64,000 nt of DNA, from positions 3,948,001 through 4,012,000 of the forward strand of contig NZ_JAFFHZ010000001.1 of assembly GCF_017052585.1 (NCBI RefSeq). Direction: 5' to 3'. Position 1 is the first letter of the stretch. Every line of letters starts with the position of its first letter. The notes below the pieces were generated by a model. The model was not told the DNA's origin, made no database searches, and saw only the letters and a list, made by a program, of their open reading frames with translations. Position numbers and translations under genes: made by a program. Source of the DNA: Paenibacillus apiarius (lineage in GTDB: Bacteria > Bacillota > Bacilli > Paenibacillales > Paenibacillaceae). Positions 55,319 through 63,183 of the stretch are shown here, piece after piece.

Positions 55319-55942
55319 ATGAGAACATTGAATATGAACTTTCAACAATTCGACCGCTCTCTTATCGTCTTGGCGTCTTCTTCACCGCGGAGGCAAGATC
55401 TAATCAAGTCGTTAGGACTGCCCCATGTGGTACAGCCAAGCGATGCGGATGAGACCGTACCGGCCGGCTGGGCCCCTTCCCGAATCGTGGAGGAGCTCGC
55501 CCTGCGCAAGGCGCAAGCGGTAGCCCGTGAACGGCACGCGTCCGGAGAAGGCGGCATCGTCATCGGCTCTGATACGATCGTGGTGCTTGATGGAACAGTA
55601 TTGGGCAAGCCTCGAGATGAAGCGGATGCGGAACGAATGTTAACCTCGCTGCAGGGGCGCTCGCATGAAGTATACACCGGGGTCGCCCTCGTCCGTGCCG
55701 AAGACGGCCGTCAAGAAGTGTCCCACAGGGTCACGACCGTTCATATGACCGCATGGACGCAAGAACAGATCGGTCGCTATATCGCTACGGGGGAGCCGAT
55801 GGACAAAGCGGGATCCTATGCCATTCAAGGCGTTGGCGCCACGTTGGTCACTGGCATTGAAGGCTGCTACTTCAATGTGGTTGGCTTGCCGTTATCGTTA
55901 TTGACGGATATGCTTAAGATGTTCGACATTATCATCCCGTAA
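55319..55942 (+). CDS. maf: Maf-family nucleoside triphosphate pyrophosphatase
   Basis: A 207-residue protein that hydrolyses nucleotide triphosphates such as dTTP/UTP or modified forms. In B. subtilis it is linked to septum control. Signature pieces are LASSSPRRQDLIKSLG (substrate loop), IGSDTIVVLDGTVLGKP (metal site), YTGVAL and GSYAIQGVGA. ATG 55319 follows GAGGAG closely, and the promoter position supports it. First gene of the maf-radC-mre-min run. Confidence 0.93.
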   Translation: MRTLNMNFQQFDRSLIVLASSSPRRQDLIKSLGLPHVVQPSDADETVPAGWAPSRIVEELALRKAQAVARERHASGEGGIVIGSDTIVVLDGTVLGKPRDEADAERMLTSLQGRSHEVYTGVALVRAEDGRQEVSHRVTTVHMTAWTQEQIGRYIATGEPMDKAGSYAIQGVGATLVTGIEGCYFNVVGLPLSLLTDMLKMFDIIIP

Positions 55943-56006
55943 TCGGTAAGGCAATCAAACGTTTTGACAGACGCCGTAATTCCCTGTCATTAAGGAGGTT
56001 GTTGAA

Positions 56007-56693
56007 ATGGCGCAAAGTCCACTTCTTCGCGACCTTCCCCATGATGAACGTCCGAGAGAGCGCATGATGCAGTATGGGGCGGAAGCGTTAAGCCATTCTG
56101 AATTGCTAGCCATTCTGCTGCGCACAGGAACGCGGGACGAATCCGCAATCATGCTGGCGCAGCGCATCTTGAATCGGGTGGGACATTTGCGGCATCTGCA
56201 GGACTTATCGATTACCGAGCTGACGAATATCCGCGGAATCGGACTTGCGAAAGCGATTCAGCTGAAAGCAGGCTTAGAGCTCGGACGGCGCATGGCGCGT
56301 TCGCGTCGGGAAGACGCCGTCACAATTCGACGTCCGCAGGATGCGGCAGATCTGTTAATGGAATCGATGCGTTACTACCAGAAGGAACACTTCGTTTGCC
56401 TCTTCTTGAATACGAAAAATCGAATTATGGCACGGGAGACGATTACGATAGGCATTTTGGATGCTACCCTTGTCCATCCGCGCGAAGTATTCCGCGCAGC
56501 AATGAAGCACGGAACCGCATCCATCATCTGTGCCCATAATCATCCAAGCGGCGATCCGACACCGAGTCCGGAAGATGTGGCTCTGACAAGACGGTTAATG
56601 GAAGCAGGGGAAATTGTCGGAATCGAAGTGCTTGACCATCTGGTTATCGGAGATAACCACTATGTGAGTTTGAAGGAACGCGGGCTCATGTAA
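56007..56693 (+). CDS. radC: RadC/YsxA-family MPN-domain protein
   Basis: A 228-residue protein with an N-terminal helix-hairpin-helix part ([36 protein letters not shown]) and a C-terminal JAMM/MPN metalloprotease-like domain. The zinc signature is [22 protein letters not shown], with HxH and Asp. Despite its name its role in repair is unproven. AAGGAGGTT lies before the ATG. Located between maf and mreB, as in B. subtilis. Confidence 0.92.
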   Translation: MAQSPLLRDLPHDERPRERMMQYGAEALSHSELLAILLRTGTRDESAIMLAQRILNRVGHLRHLQDLSITELTNIRGIGLAKAIQLKAGLELGRRMARSRREDAVTIRRPQDAADLLMESMRYYQKEHFVCLFLNTKNRIMARETITIGILDATLVHPREVFRAAMKHGTASIICAHNHPSGDPTPSPEDVALTRRLMEAGEIVGIEVLDHLVIGDNHYVSLKERGLM

Positions 56694-56736
56694 TATAATG
56701 ATTGAGATTGAAGGTTATAAAAAGGAGATTGACATC

Positions 56737-57771
56737 ATGTTGGGTGGCTTTACTAAAGATTTAGGAATCGATTTGGGAACTGCAAATACATTAGTTTATA
56801 TCCGCGGAAAAGGCATCGTCGTGCGCGAGCCGTCTGTCGTTGCCATTCGCACTGATACGAAGACAATTGAAGCGGTGGGCGAAGCCGCGAAGAAGATGAT
56901 CGGCCGCACGCCGGGCAACATCCGTGCCATTCGTCCGATGAAGGACGGCGTCATAGCGGATTTCGATACGACCGCGACGATGATTAAGTACTTTATTCGG
57001 CAAGCGCAGAAGCAGCGTTCGCTGTTCCCGCGCCATCCGAACGTGATGGTATGCGTGCCTTCCGGCATTACGGCGGTCGAGCAGCGCGCGGTGGAGGATG
57101 CGACGAAGCAAGCGGGCGCCCGCGAAGCGTACACGATTGAAGAGCCATTCGCAGCTGCAATCGGCGCTGACCTGCCCGTATGGGAGCCGACAGGAAGCAT
57201 GGTTGTCGATATCGGCGGCGGCACGACGGAAGTGGCTGTCATCTCGCTCGGAGGCATTGTAACGTGCCGCTCGGTTCGCGTAGCGGGTGATGAGATGGAT
57301 GAGGCCATCACCCAATACATCAAGCGCCAATACAATCTGATGATTGGCGAGCGCACGTCGGAACAGTTGAAGATGGACGTCGGATCGGCAATGGAACTGG
57401 ATGAAGTGGAGAAAATGGAGATTCGCGGTCGTGACCTTTTGACGGGTCTTCCGAAGACGCTCACGATTTCTTCCAATGAAATTACGGAAGCGTTGATGGA
57501 TACCGTAAGTTCGATCGTAGAAGCCGTAAAAGTGACGCTGGAAAAATGCCCGCCGGAGCTTGCGGCGGATATTATGGACCGGGGGATCGTACTGACGGGC
57601 GGGGGCGCTCTGCTGCGCAACTTGGACAAACTGCTTGCAAGCGAAACGGGAATGCCGGTCATCGTGGCGGAGAATCCGCTTGATTGCGTTGCCATCGGTA
57701 CAGGCCGCGCGTTGGATAATATTCATTTATTTAAGGGGCGCAGCAGCTCTGCTCTTCGTTCCAGACGATAA
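56737..57771 (+). CDS. mreB: rod shape-determining protein MreB
   Basis: A 344-residue bacterial actin that organises lateral wall synthesis. Phosphate loop 1 is [23 protein letters not shown] 2 is [18 protein letters not shown], and the adenosine motif is [14 protein letters not shown]. The start MLGGFTK has AAAGGAG nine bases upstream; a longer in-frame start overlaps the radC end without a site. The short C-terminal extension ([13 protein letters not shown]) is basic. Confidence 0.95.
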   Translation: MLGGFTKDLGIDLGTANTLVYIRGKGIVVREPSVVAIRTDTKTIEAVGEAAKKMIGRTPGNIRAIRPMKDGVIADFDTTATMIKYFIRQAQKQRSLFPRHPNVMVCVPSGITAVEQRAVEDATKQAGAREAYTIEEPFAAAIGADLPVWEPTGSMVVDIGGGTTEVAVISLGGIVTCRSVRVAGDEMDEAITQYIKRQYNLMIGERTSEQLKMDVGSAMELDEVEKMEIRGRDLLTGLPKTLTISSNEITEALMDTVSSIVEAVKVTLEKCPPELAADIMDRGIVLTGGGALLRNLDKLLASETGMPVIVAENPLDCVAIGTGRALDNIHLFKGRSSSALRSRR

Positions 57772-57798
57772 TACGGCGTCATAATGGCGTTGCGGATT

Positions 57799-57827
57799 CC
57801 CGCGCCGGTTTGTTCCAACGGCGCGGG
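57799..57827 (+). repeat. 9-bp GC hairpin between mreB and mreC
   Basis: CCCGCGCCG (57799-57807) pairs perfectly with CGGCGCGGG (57819-57827), 11-base loop, with no U-run. It is ten bases before the first mreC ATG and could attenuate, protect or process the mreBCD mRNA. Confidence 0.6.
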
Positions 57828-57836
57828 CTCTGATTT

Positions 57837-58769
57837 ATGGGGGAACAAGTACCGCTTTACGATGAGAAGGTGTTGACACTGTTTAAGCTGTTGGGGAACA
57901 AGCGATTATTTATTATGTTGTTCGGACTTATATTATTTATTGCGCTGATGGGCTTTACTCTCGGGGGACGCTTGAACCTGTCATGGCCGGAGAAATTTGT
58001 GCATGATACCGTCACCTTCGTGCAGCAGATTTTTTATAAACCTGCAGCCTATGTTTCTGAATTTATTGAAGATGTATCCAATCTAAAAGATGTGCATGAG
58101 GAGAACGAGCGCCTCAAGATCGCCGTGGCTCAATATACGCGCGACAAAGCTCACTACAATGCCATCCAGGCGCAGAACGAATCGCTGATGGAGGCCTTGA
58201 AGTTCACCGAACGGCAGAAGAAGCTGAACCTTCCTTATGAATACCGGATTGCTCAGGTGACGTCCATTAACGTGGCGGATCCGTTCAACCAGACGATCAA
58301 CGTCAATCTTGGGTCCAAGAATGGCGTTCGTCAAGGAATGCCCGTTATCTCGGTGGAAGGGGTCGTCGGTATGATTAGCCGCGTGTACGAATTCTCTTCG
58401 ACCGTACAGCTGCTGACCAATCTGGATGACAAGGATCCGAGCTCCCGGCCCATTTCGGCGACGATTATGGGCAAAGAGAAGAAATCTTTCGGCATGATTG
58501 AATCATACGATCACAGCAGCGGCACTTTTTCCATGACACGCATCGAAGAAGATGACGAAATCGCCGAAGGGGATACGGTCGTCTCATCAGGAGAAGGCGG
58601 CATCTTTCCGAAGGGGCTTATTCTCGGGACGGTCATTTCCATCAATATCGGGGAATTCGGTCTCACTCGGACGGCGACGGTGCAGCCGGCGGCGACATAC
58701 CGTGATTGGCGCGAACTGTTCATCGTCATTACGCCGGATCTGAACGAGACGGGAAAAGAGGCCAAGTGA
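57837..58769 (+). CDS. mreC: rod shape-determining protein MreC
   Basis: A 310-residue bitopic elongasome protein. A membrane segment lies at about residues 25-45 (FIMLFGLILFIALMGFTLGG), followed by a coiled coil (about 75-120) and the MreC beta-domain pair (NVNLGSKNGVRQGMPVISVEGVVGMISRV; DTVVSSGEGGIFPKGLILGTV). The start is uncertain. ATG 57837 has no ribosome site. AAGGTG further on lies six bases before a CTG that opens the conserved part (-FKLLGNKRLFIML), with a TTG just before. The true N-terminus is therefore probably 12-14 residues shorter. Confidence 0.9.
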   Translation: MGEQVPLYDEKVLTLFKLLGNKRLFIMLFGLILFIALMGFTLGGRLNLSWPEKFVHDTVTFVQQIFYKPAAYVSEFIEDVSNLKDVHEENERLKIAVAQYTRDKAHYNAIQAQNESLMEALKFTERQKKLNLPYEYRIAQVTSINVADPFNQTINVNLGSKNGVRQGMPVISVEGVVGMISRVYEFSSTVQLLTNLDDKDPSSRPISATIMGKEKKSFGMIESYDHSSGTFSMTRIEEDDEIAEGDTVVSSGEGGIFPKGLILGTVISINIGEFGLTRTATVQPAATYRDWRELFIVITPDLNETGKEAK

Positions 58770-59296
58770 TGAACCGTAACTGGATGATCGGATTCATGTT
58801 CATTCTCTTCCTGCTGGAGGGGACGGTGATGCCCGTATTGATTCCGGATGCATGGCAGGGGCGCATCGTGCCGCAGTTCGTATTCATGGTTATACTTTAT
58901 CACGCAGTATATCAACATCGGCACACCTCGCTGCTGATGGGATTGGGATTCGGGTTTCTGCAAGATATCGTATATTATGGCCACATGATTGGCCCGCATG
59001 CTTTTAGTATGGGACTATTGGGATATTTGGTCGGACTTCTGTTCACGTCCCGCAATGCCACTTTATTTACGATGATGGCGATTGCGGTATTCGGAAGCTT
59101 TGCGCACCAGACGATTCTGTTCGCTGTTTATTCGCTGTTCGGCATCAATCACATGACGTACGAGTATGCTTTGTTTGATTTTATGATACCGAGCTTGTTC
59201 GTGCAGTTAGTGTTCGCGTTAGCGATTTATGTTCCGATGCGGACATGGTTTGACCGTCTGTCGGGAAAGGCATCTGCCGAAGATGAACAAGGCTAA
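58769..59296 (+). CDS. mreD: rod shape-determining protein MreD
   Basis: A 175-residue integral membrane protein with about five segments (MIGFMFILFLLEGTVMPVLI; FVFMVILYHAVY; HTSLLMGLGFGFLQDIVYY; and others). It is part of the MreBCD elongation complex. The ATG overlaps the mreC stop by one base (TGATG), indicating translational coupling. The FGFLQDIVYYGHMIGPHAFSM stretch matches the family's most conserved region. Confidence 0.9.
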   Translation: MNRNWMIGFMFILFLLEGTVMPVLIPDAWQGRIVPQFVFMVILYHAVYQHRHTSLLMGLGFGFLQDIVYYGHMIGPHAFSMGLLGYLVGLLFTSRNATLFTMMAIAVFGSFAHQTILFAVYSLFGINHMTYEYALFDFMIPSLFVQLVFALAIYVPMRTWFDRLSGKASAEDEQG

Positions 59297-59415
59297 CAGC
59301 CGTCTTGGAAGCTTCAATTCCGGGCGGCTGATGCCATTTTTAAATGTTTCGTTACTTTCTAGCAGGAACTTTCCTCTTCCGTCACGAAAAAGATAACCTT
59401 GGGGAGGGAACATTC

Positions 59416-60072
59416 ATGACGGCCAAGCCATTGGTAACCATTAAAGGCATGAAGGACGGCCTTGTGTTCCTGCTTGACGATGAGTGTGAATTTACGGACT
59501 TGTTGCGCGAATTGCGTGACAAGCTTGAGCATACACCGCATTTTTTCGACGGACCGATTGTATATGTCGATGTCAAGTTAGGGGCCCGTTCCGTCACGGA
59601 CGAGCAGAAGACAGAAGTACTGGACATTTTAAGACAACGGGGAAATTTGCTCATTCGATCGTTGGAATCCGATGCCGACGTGAAGACAGAAGCGCAAGGA
59701 TACCGCGTTCATACGATGACTGGAATTGTGCGCTCCGGACAAATATTGCGCCATGATGAGCATTTATTATTTTTAGGCGATGTCAATCCGGGCGGAATGA
59801 TTATAAGCAGCGGAGACATTTTCGTGTTCGGCGCTCTTCGGGGCACAGCGCATGCAGGAGTGGAGGGGGATTCGTCCTCCGTCATTGCAGCGTCATTGTT
59901 CGCTCCGACGCAGCTCCGCATTGCGGATGTCATCAGTCGTCCTCCGGATGAATGGGGTGTCGCACAAGCGCATATGGAGTTTGCTTACGTGCATGACGGC
60001 ATCATGCAGATCGATAAAATTTCGCAGCTTCATCGTGTTCGCAAGGACATCAATTTGTTCAAAGGAGTGTAG
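59416..60072 (+). CDS. minC: septum site-determining protein MinC
   Basis: A 218-residue FtsZ inhibitor. The N-terminal domain (about residues 1-100) acts on FtsZ. The C-terminal beta-helix domain (GIVRSGQILRHDEHLLFLGDVNPGGMIISSGDIFVFGALRGTAHAG) dimerises and binds MinD. GGGAGGG supports the start. minD follows after four bases. Confidence 0.95.
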   Translation: MTAKPLVTIKGMKDGLVFLLDDECEFTDLLRELRDKLEHTPHFFDGPIVYVDVKLGARSVTDEQKTEVLDILRQRGNLLIRSLESDADVKTEAQGYRVHTMTGIVRSGQILRHDEHLLFLGDVNPGGMIISSGDIFVFGALRGTAHAGVEGDSSSVIAASLFAPTQLRIADVISRPPDEWGVAQAHMEFAYVHDGIMQIDKISQLHRVRKDINLFKGV

Positions 60073-60076
60073 AAGA

Positions 60077-60871
60077 ATGGGAGAGGCAATCGTCGTCACT
60101 TCGGGTAAAGGCGGCGTTGGCAAGACGACGACGTCGGCCAATTTAGGTACAGCGCTTGCTTTGCTCGGCAAAAAAGTGTGCATGGTCGATACGGATATCG
60201 GCCTGCGTAACCTGGACGTCGTGATGGGGCTTGAGAATCGCATCATCTATGATATTTGCGATGTGGCAGACGGTCGTTGCCGATTGAATCAAGCGCTCGT
60301 CAAGGACAAGCGATTTGACGAACTGTACATGCTGCCTGCGGCGCAAACCAAAGACAAGCTTGCCGTGTCGCCGGAGCAAGTCAAAGACATTATATTAGAG
60401 CTGAAGAAAGAATTCGAATATATCATTATCGATTGCCCGGCAGGCATTGAGCAGGGCTTCAAGAACGCAATCGCGGGGGCGGATCACGCCATTGTCGTGA
60501 CGACGCCGGAGAACGCGGCGGTACGGGATGCGGACCGGATTATCGGCCTGCTTGAAAATGCAAGCATCGGCTCGCCTAAGCTCGTGGTGAACCGCATTCG
60601 CGCCAATATGATGAAGAGCGGGGAAATGCTTGATTTAGACGATATTTTACAAGTGTTGAATATTGATTTGTTAGGGCTTGTGCCTGATGATGAAATGGTA
60701 ATCAAGGCGGCGAATGCAGGCGAACCAACGGTCATGAACCCGGATTCCCGCGCTGCAATGGCTTACCGCAATATTGCCCGCCGCATATTGGGAGACACGG
60801 TGCCGCTCATGCCGCTTGAACAGAAAAAGGGCGTGTTCACCCGGATGAAGAAGTTTTTGGGAATGGGATGA
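60077..60871 (+). CDS. minD: septum site-determining protein MinD
   Basis: A 264-residue ParA-type ATPase that recruits MinC to the membrane. The deviant Walker A is SGKGGVGKTTTSANLG (about residues 9-24). It also has DTDIGLRNLDVVMGLE and IIIDCPAGIEQGF. The C-terminal amphipathic membrane-targeting helix is visible in KKGVFTRMKKFLGMG. AAAGGAG precedes the ATG. Coupled to minC. Confidence 0.96.
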   Translation: MGEAIVVTSGKGGVGKTTTSANLGTALALLGKKVCMVDTDIGLRNLDVVMGLENRIIYDICDVADGRCRLNQALVKDKRFDELYMLPAAQTKDKLAVSPEQVKDIILELKKEFEYIIIDCPAGIEQGFKNAIAGADHAIVVTTPENAAVRDADRIIGLLENASIGSPKLVVNRIRANMMKSGEMLDLDDILQVLNIDLLGLVPDDEMVIKAANAGEPTVMNPDSRAAMAYRNIARRILGDTVPLMPLEQKKGVFTRMKKFLGMG

Positions 60872-60878
60872 GTGAGCA

Positions 60879-62030
60879 GTGCTGAACAAATTTAAAAGAA
60901 TTGACTGGGTTATTGTTGGCATTTTGCTTGTTTTTTCCGTGTTCAGCCCGCTTGTAATTCTTAGTGCGACGCATGGTGATCCGACCTTTGAAGGAACGGC
61001 GATGAAGACGGTATTTTATTTCATTATCGGCTTTGTGCTGATGTTCGCTGTCGCTTTGTTCGATTACCGCTGGCTGCTCAAAAGCTGGCCGATTACGATG
61101 GGGATTACGGTAGTTTTGCTTATAGGGGTATTCTTTTTCGGACAAAATTTGAACGGGGCAATCGGCTGGTATAAGCTTCCCGGGGGGATGTCATTCCAGC
61201 CTGCGGAGCTTGCCAAAATTACGCTTATCTTTGCGCTGGCGCAGCTGCTCGGCAGAAGAGACGGCGATCCGCTAACCTTTACGAAAGATCTGCTGCCGAT
61301 TATCGCCGTGACCTTGGTTCCGTTTCTGCTTGTCGTCAAGCAGCCCGATTTGGGGAACGCCGTTATTTACATTGTAATCTTGATCGGGATGCTATGGATA
61401 GGCGGCATGAAATATCGTCATGTCCTGTTGGCAAGCTTGTTGGCCGCCGTTATGTTCGTTGCCGTCTTTTTTGCCTTTACCACCTTTCGGGACGAGGTGA
61501 GAGGCTTTTTTAAAGACGTCATTCAGCAAGAGCATTGGTTTACGCGCATCGATACGTTGATTAATCCGAAAGATGCGACCAACGATGCCAAGCACCAGTC
61601 GAATTATGCGATGATCGCCATCGGCTCTGGAGGTTTGAGCGGGGATGGTTACATGCAAGGGGAATTGAAACGGCGCAGCTTTATTCCGTATACTTATTCC
61701 GATGCCATTTTCGTCGTCATTGGAGAAGAGTTCGGGTTCCAAGGCTCCTCGGTGCTGCTTCTGTTCTATTTTTTGTTAATATACAGGATGATACTTATCG
61801 CCTTCCAGTGTTATGACTTGAGAGGTTCATACATGATAATCGGGATTGTCTCCATGTTCGTATTCCAAATCTTCGAGAACATCGGAATGATGATAGGCAT
61901 TATGCCGATTACCGGGATTACGCTGCCATTCATTAGTTACGGCGGTACGTCGCTCATCTTGAATATGTTTTGCATCGGTCTTGTTATGAGCATACGCATT
62001 TATCAAGAAAAATATCAGCTTGAGCCTTAA
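60879..62030 (+). CDS. FtsW/RodA/SpoVE-family peptidoglycan glycosyltransferase
   Basis: A 383-residue SEDS protein with about ten membrane segments. Landmarks are FQPAELAKITLIFALAQLL, VVKQPDLGNAVI with the catalytic-region acidic residue, the long loop QSNYAMIAIGSGGLSGDGYMQG, SDAIFVVIGEEFGFQGS and PFISYGGTSLILN. Its position after mreBCD-minCD suggests RodA-type service in elongation, polymerising lipid II with a class B PBP; SpoVE-type use in sporulation cannot be excluded. Translation begins at GTG with only a weak upstream site, seven bases after the minD stop. Confidence 0.9.
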   Translation: MLNKFKRIDWVIVGILLVFSVFSPLVILSATHGDPTFEGTAMKTVFYFIIGFVLMFAVALFDYRWLLKSWPITMGITVVLLIGVFFFGQNLNGAIGWYKLPGGMSFQPAELAKITLIFALAQLLGRRDGDPLTFTKDLLPIIAVTLVPFLLVVKQPDLGNAVIYIVILIGMLWIGGMKYRHVLLASLLAAVMFVAVFFAFTTFRDEVRGFFKDVIQQEHWFTRIDTLINPKDATNDAKHQSNYAMIAIGSGGLSGDGYMQGELKRRSFIPYTYSDAIFVVIGEEFGFQGSSVLLLFYFLLIYRMILIAFQCYDLRGSYMIIGIVSMFVFQIFENIGMMIGIMPITGITLPFISYGGTSLILNMFCIGLVMSIRIYQEKYQLEP

Positions 62031-62046
62031 TTGCCAGGCTGCCAAA

Positions 62047-62097
62047 GGTTCCGCATTTTGACCCTCTTCGGGAAGGTCTGATGCGGGGCCTTTTTTT
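62047..62097 (+). terminator. Terminator of the mre-min-rodA run
   Basis: GGTTCCGCAT (62047-62056) pairs with ATGCGGGGCC (62081-62090, two G-U), with TGACC/GGTC inside, then T7. Confidence 0.9.
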
Positions 62098-62145
62098 GTA
62101 GAGCGCGACTCGTGCGCGCTCATGGTGCCTGTCCAAAAATGATAC

Positions 62146-62182
62146 TTATGAACAACTTGAATATAGGATAGCTTGTTCATAA
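62146..62182. repeat. 10-bp perfect inverted repeat before spoIVFA
   Basis: TTATGAACAA (62146-62155) and TTGTTCATAA (62173-62182) are exact complements separated by 17 bases. The right arm overlaps the -35 region of the candidate sigma-E promoter, so it could be an operator. Confidence 0.55.
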
Positions 62183-62205
62183 CCGATTGGGGCTTGTCAT
62201 ACACA
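62176..62205 (+). promoter_or_regulatory. candidate sigma-E promoter of spoIVFAB
   Basis: TTCATAAC (62176-62183), exactly 14 bases, then CATACACA (62198-62205), against the sigma-E pattern TCATATT-N14-CATACAnT. It is 63 bases before spoIVFA, which is mother-cell expressed in B. subtilis. Confidence 0.5.
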
Positions 62206-62268
62206 TGAGATATACACAAGTTCAACACGGCTGCATGTTGAAATCGGTAATGAAGGGATGAGACAAGC

Positions 62269-63183
62269 ATGACAGAGGACATTCGTCGGCGCAGGCAGGA
62301 GCGCATACGAGCAATTATAAACCAGAATAGCCCCCGGGCTAACGCAATGATGGCGATGGAACCGCAGGATGCCACAGACGATAAGCATATTGTTGCATCT
62401 GATCATGCATTTCCGCCCGCAGCGGACAGCAGAGAAGAAGGACCATGGAATGATACGGTGGAATCCATTGCGGCATATTCCGCCGATCCGGAACGGATGT
62501 GGAAGTCTTCACGGGGCCAATGGCACGAACGCTATGGCTGGGATCGCGAGCCAAATGGAGGATTATGGCGTTCTCTCCGGATAAGGCTGGTGTTGTCGGT
62601 GCTGTTGACAGCGGCTGTCTATGGGCTGATGCGGTATCCCGCCGATTGGAATGCTCCCGCCCGGGCGTGGATCGTGCAGGCCTTGACAGAGGAAATGGAT
62701 ATGAAGCCGATTGCTGCGTGGTATAATCGCACGTTCTCCGGCGCGCCATCGTTCATTCCGCGGTTCGCGCAGGGCACTGACACGACGAAGCCGGCGCAGG
62801 GCCGAATCTCGCTTATTCCCCCATTGAAAGGACAGATGGTGCAGCCTTTCGCCATGAGTCTGAAAGGAGTGCATATCGCCTCCGACTCGTCGCTGGGCGG
62901 AGAAATCGAGGTGCATAGCGCTGCGATCGGCCGGGTAAGGGACATTACACGTCATCCGGAAAAAGGGATAACCGTCATTGTCCAGCATGCGGAAGGTTTG
63001 GAGACGGTGTATGGCGGGCTCGCTTCGAGCTCGGTGCAGGTGAACGATTGGGTGGAGGCAGGGGAGGCGATAGGCGTGCTGGCAGATTCCTCCTCCTCAG
63101 CCGAACAGCCGAATACCCTTTATTTTTCTATTAAAAAAGAGGGTCAGTATATCGATCCGTCGGATGTGATTTCGTTTGATTAA
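62269..63183 (+). CDS. spoIVFA: SpoIVFA-like regulator of the sigma-K checkpoint
   Basis: A 304-residue single-pass protein. The N-terminus is basic (RRRRQERIRAII) and acidic thereafter up to a membrane segment (IRLVLSVLLTAAVYGLMRY, about residues 105-125). It ends in a LytM/M23-like domain (about 190-300: GVHIASDSSLGGEIEVHSAAIGRVRDI; ITVIVQHAEGLETVYGGL; LYFSIKKEGQYIDP). The zinc ligands of active M23 peptidases (HxxxD, HxH) are absent, as expected for SpoIVFA, which holds SpoIVFB inactive with BofA. It overlaps spoIVFB by eight bases. Confidence 0.9.
   Translation: MTEDIRRRRQERIRAIINQNSPRANAMMAMEPQDATDDKHIVASDHAFPPAADSREEGPWNDTVESIAAYSADPERMWKSSRGQWHERYGWDREPNGGLWRSLRIRLVLSVLLTAAVYGLMRYPADWNAPARAWIVQALTEEMDMKPIAAWYNRTFSGAPSFIPRFAQGTDTTKPAQGRISLIPPLKGQMVQPFAMSLKGVHIASDSSLGGEIEVHSAAIGRVRDITRHPEKGITVIVQHAEGLETVYGGLASSSVQVNDWVEAGEAIGVLADSSSSAEQPNTLYFSIKKEGQYIDPSDVISFD

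Noticed and set aside
62269..63183. Reading spoIVFA as an active M23 peptidase
   Set aside because: The zinc ligands expected of active M23 enzymes are absent; the domain is a non-catalytic LytM fold, as in SpoIVFA.
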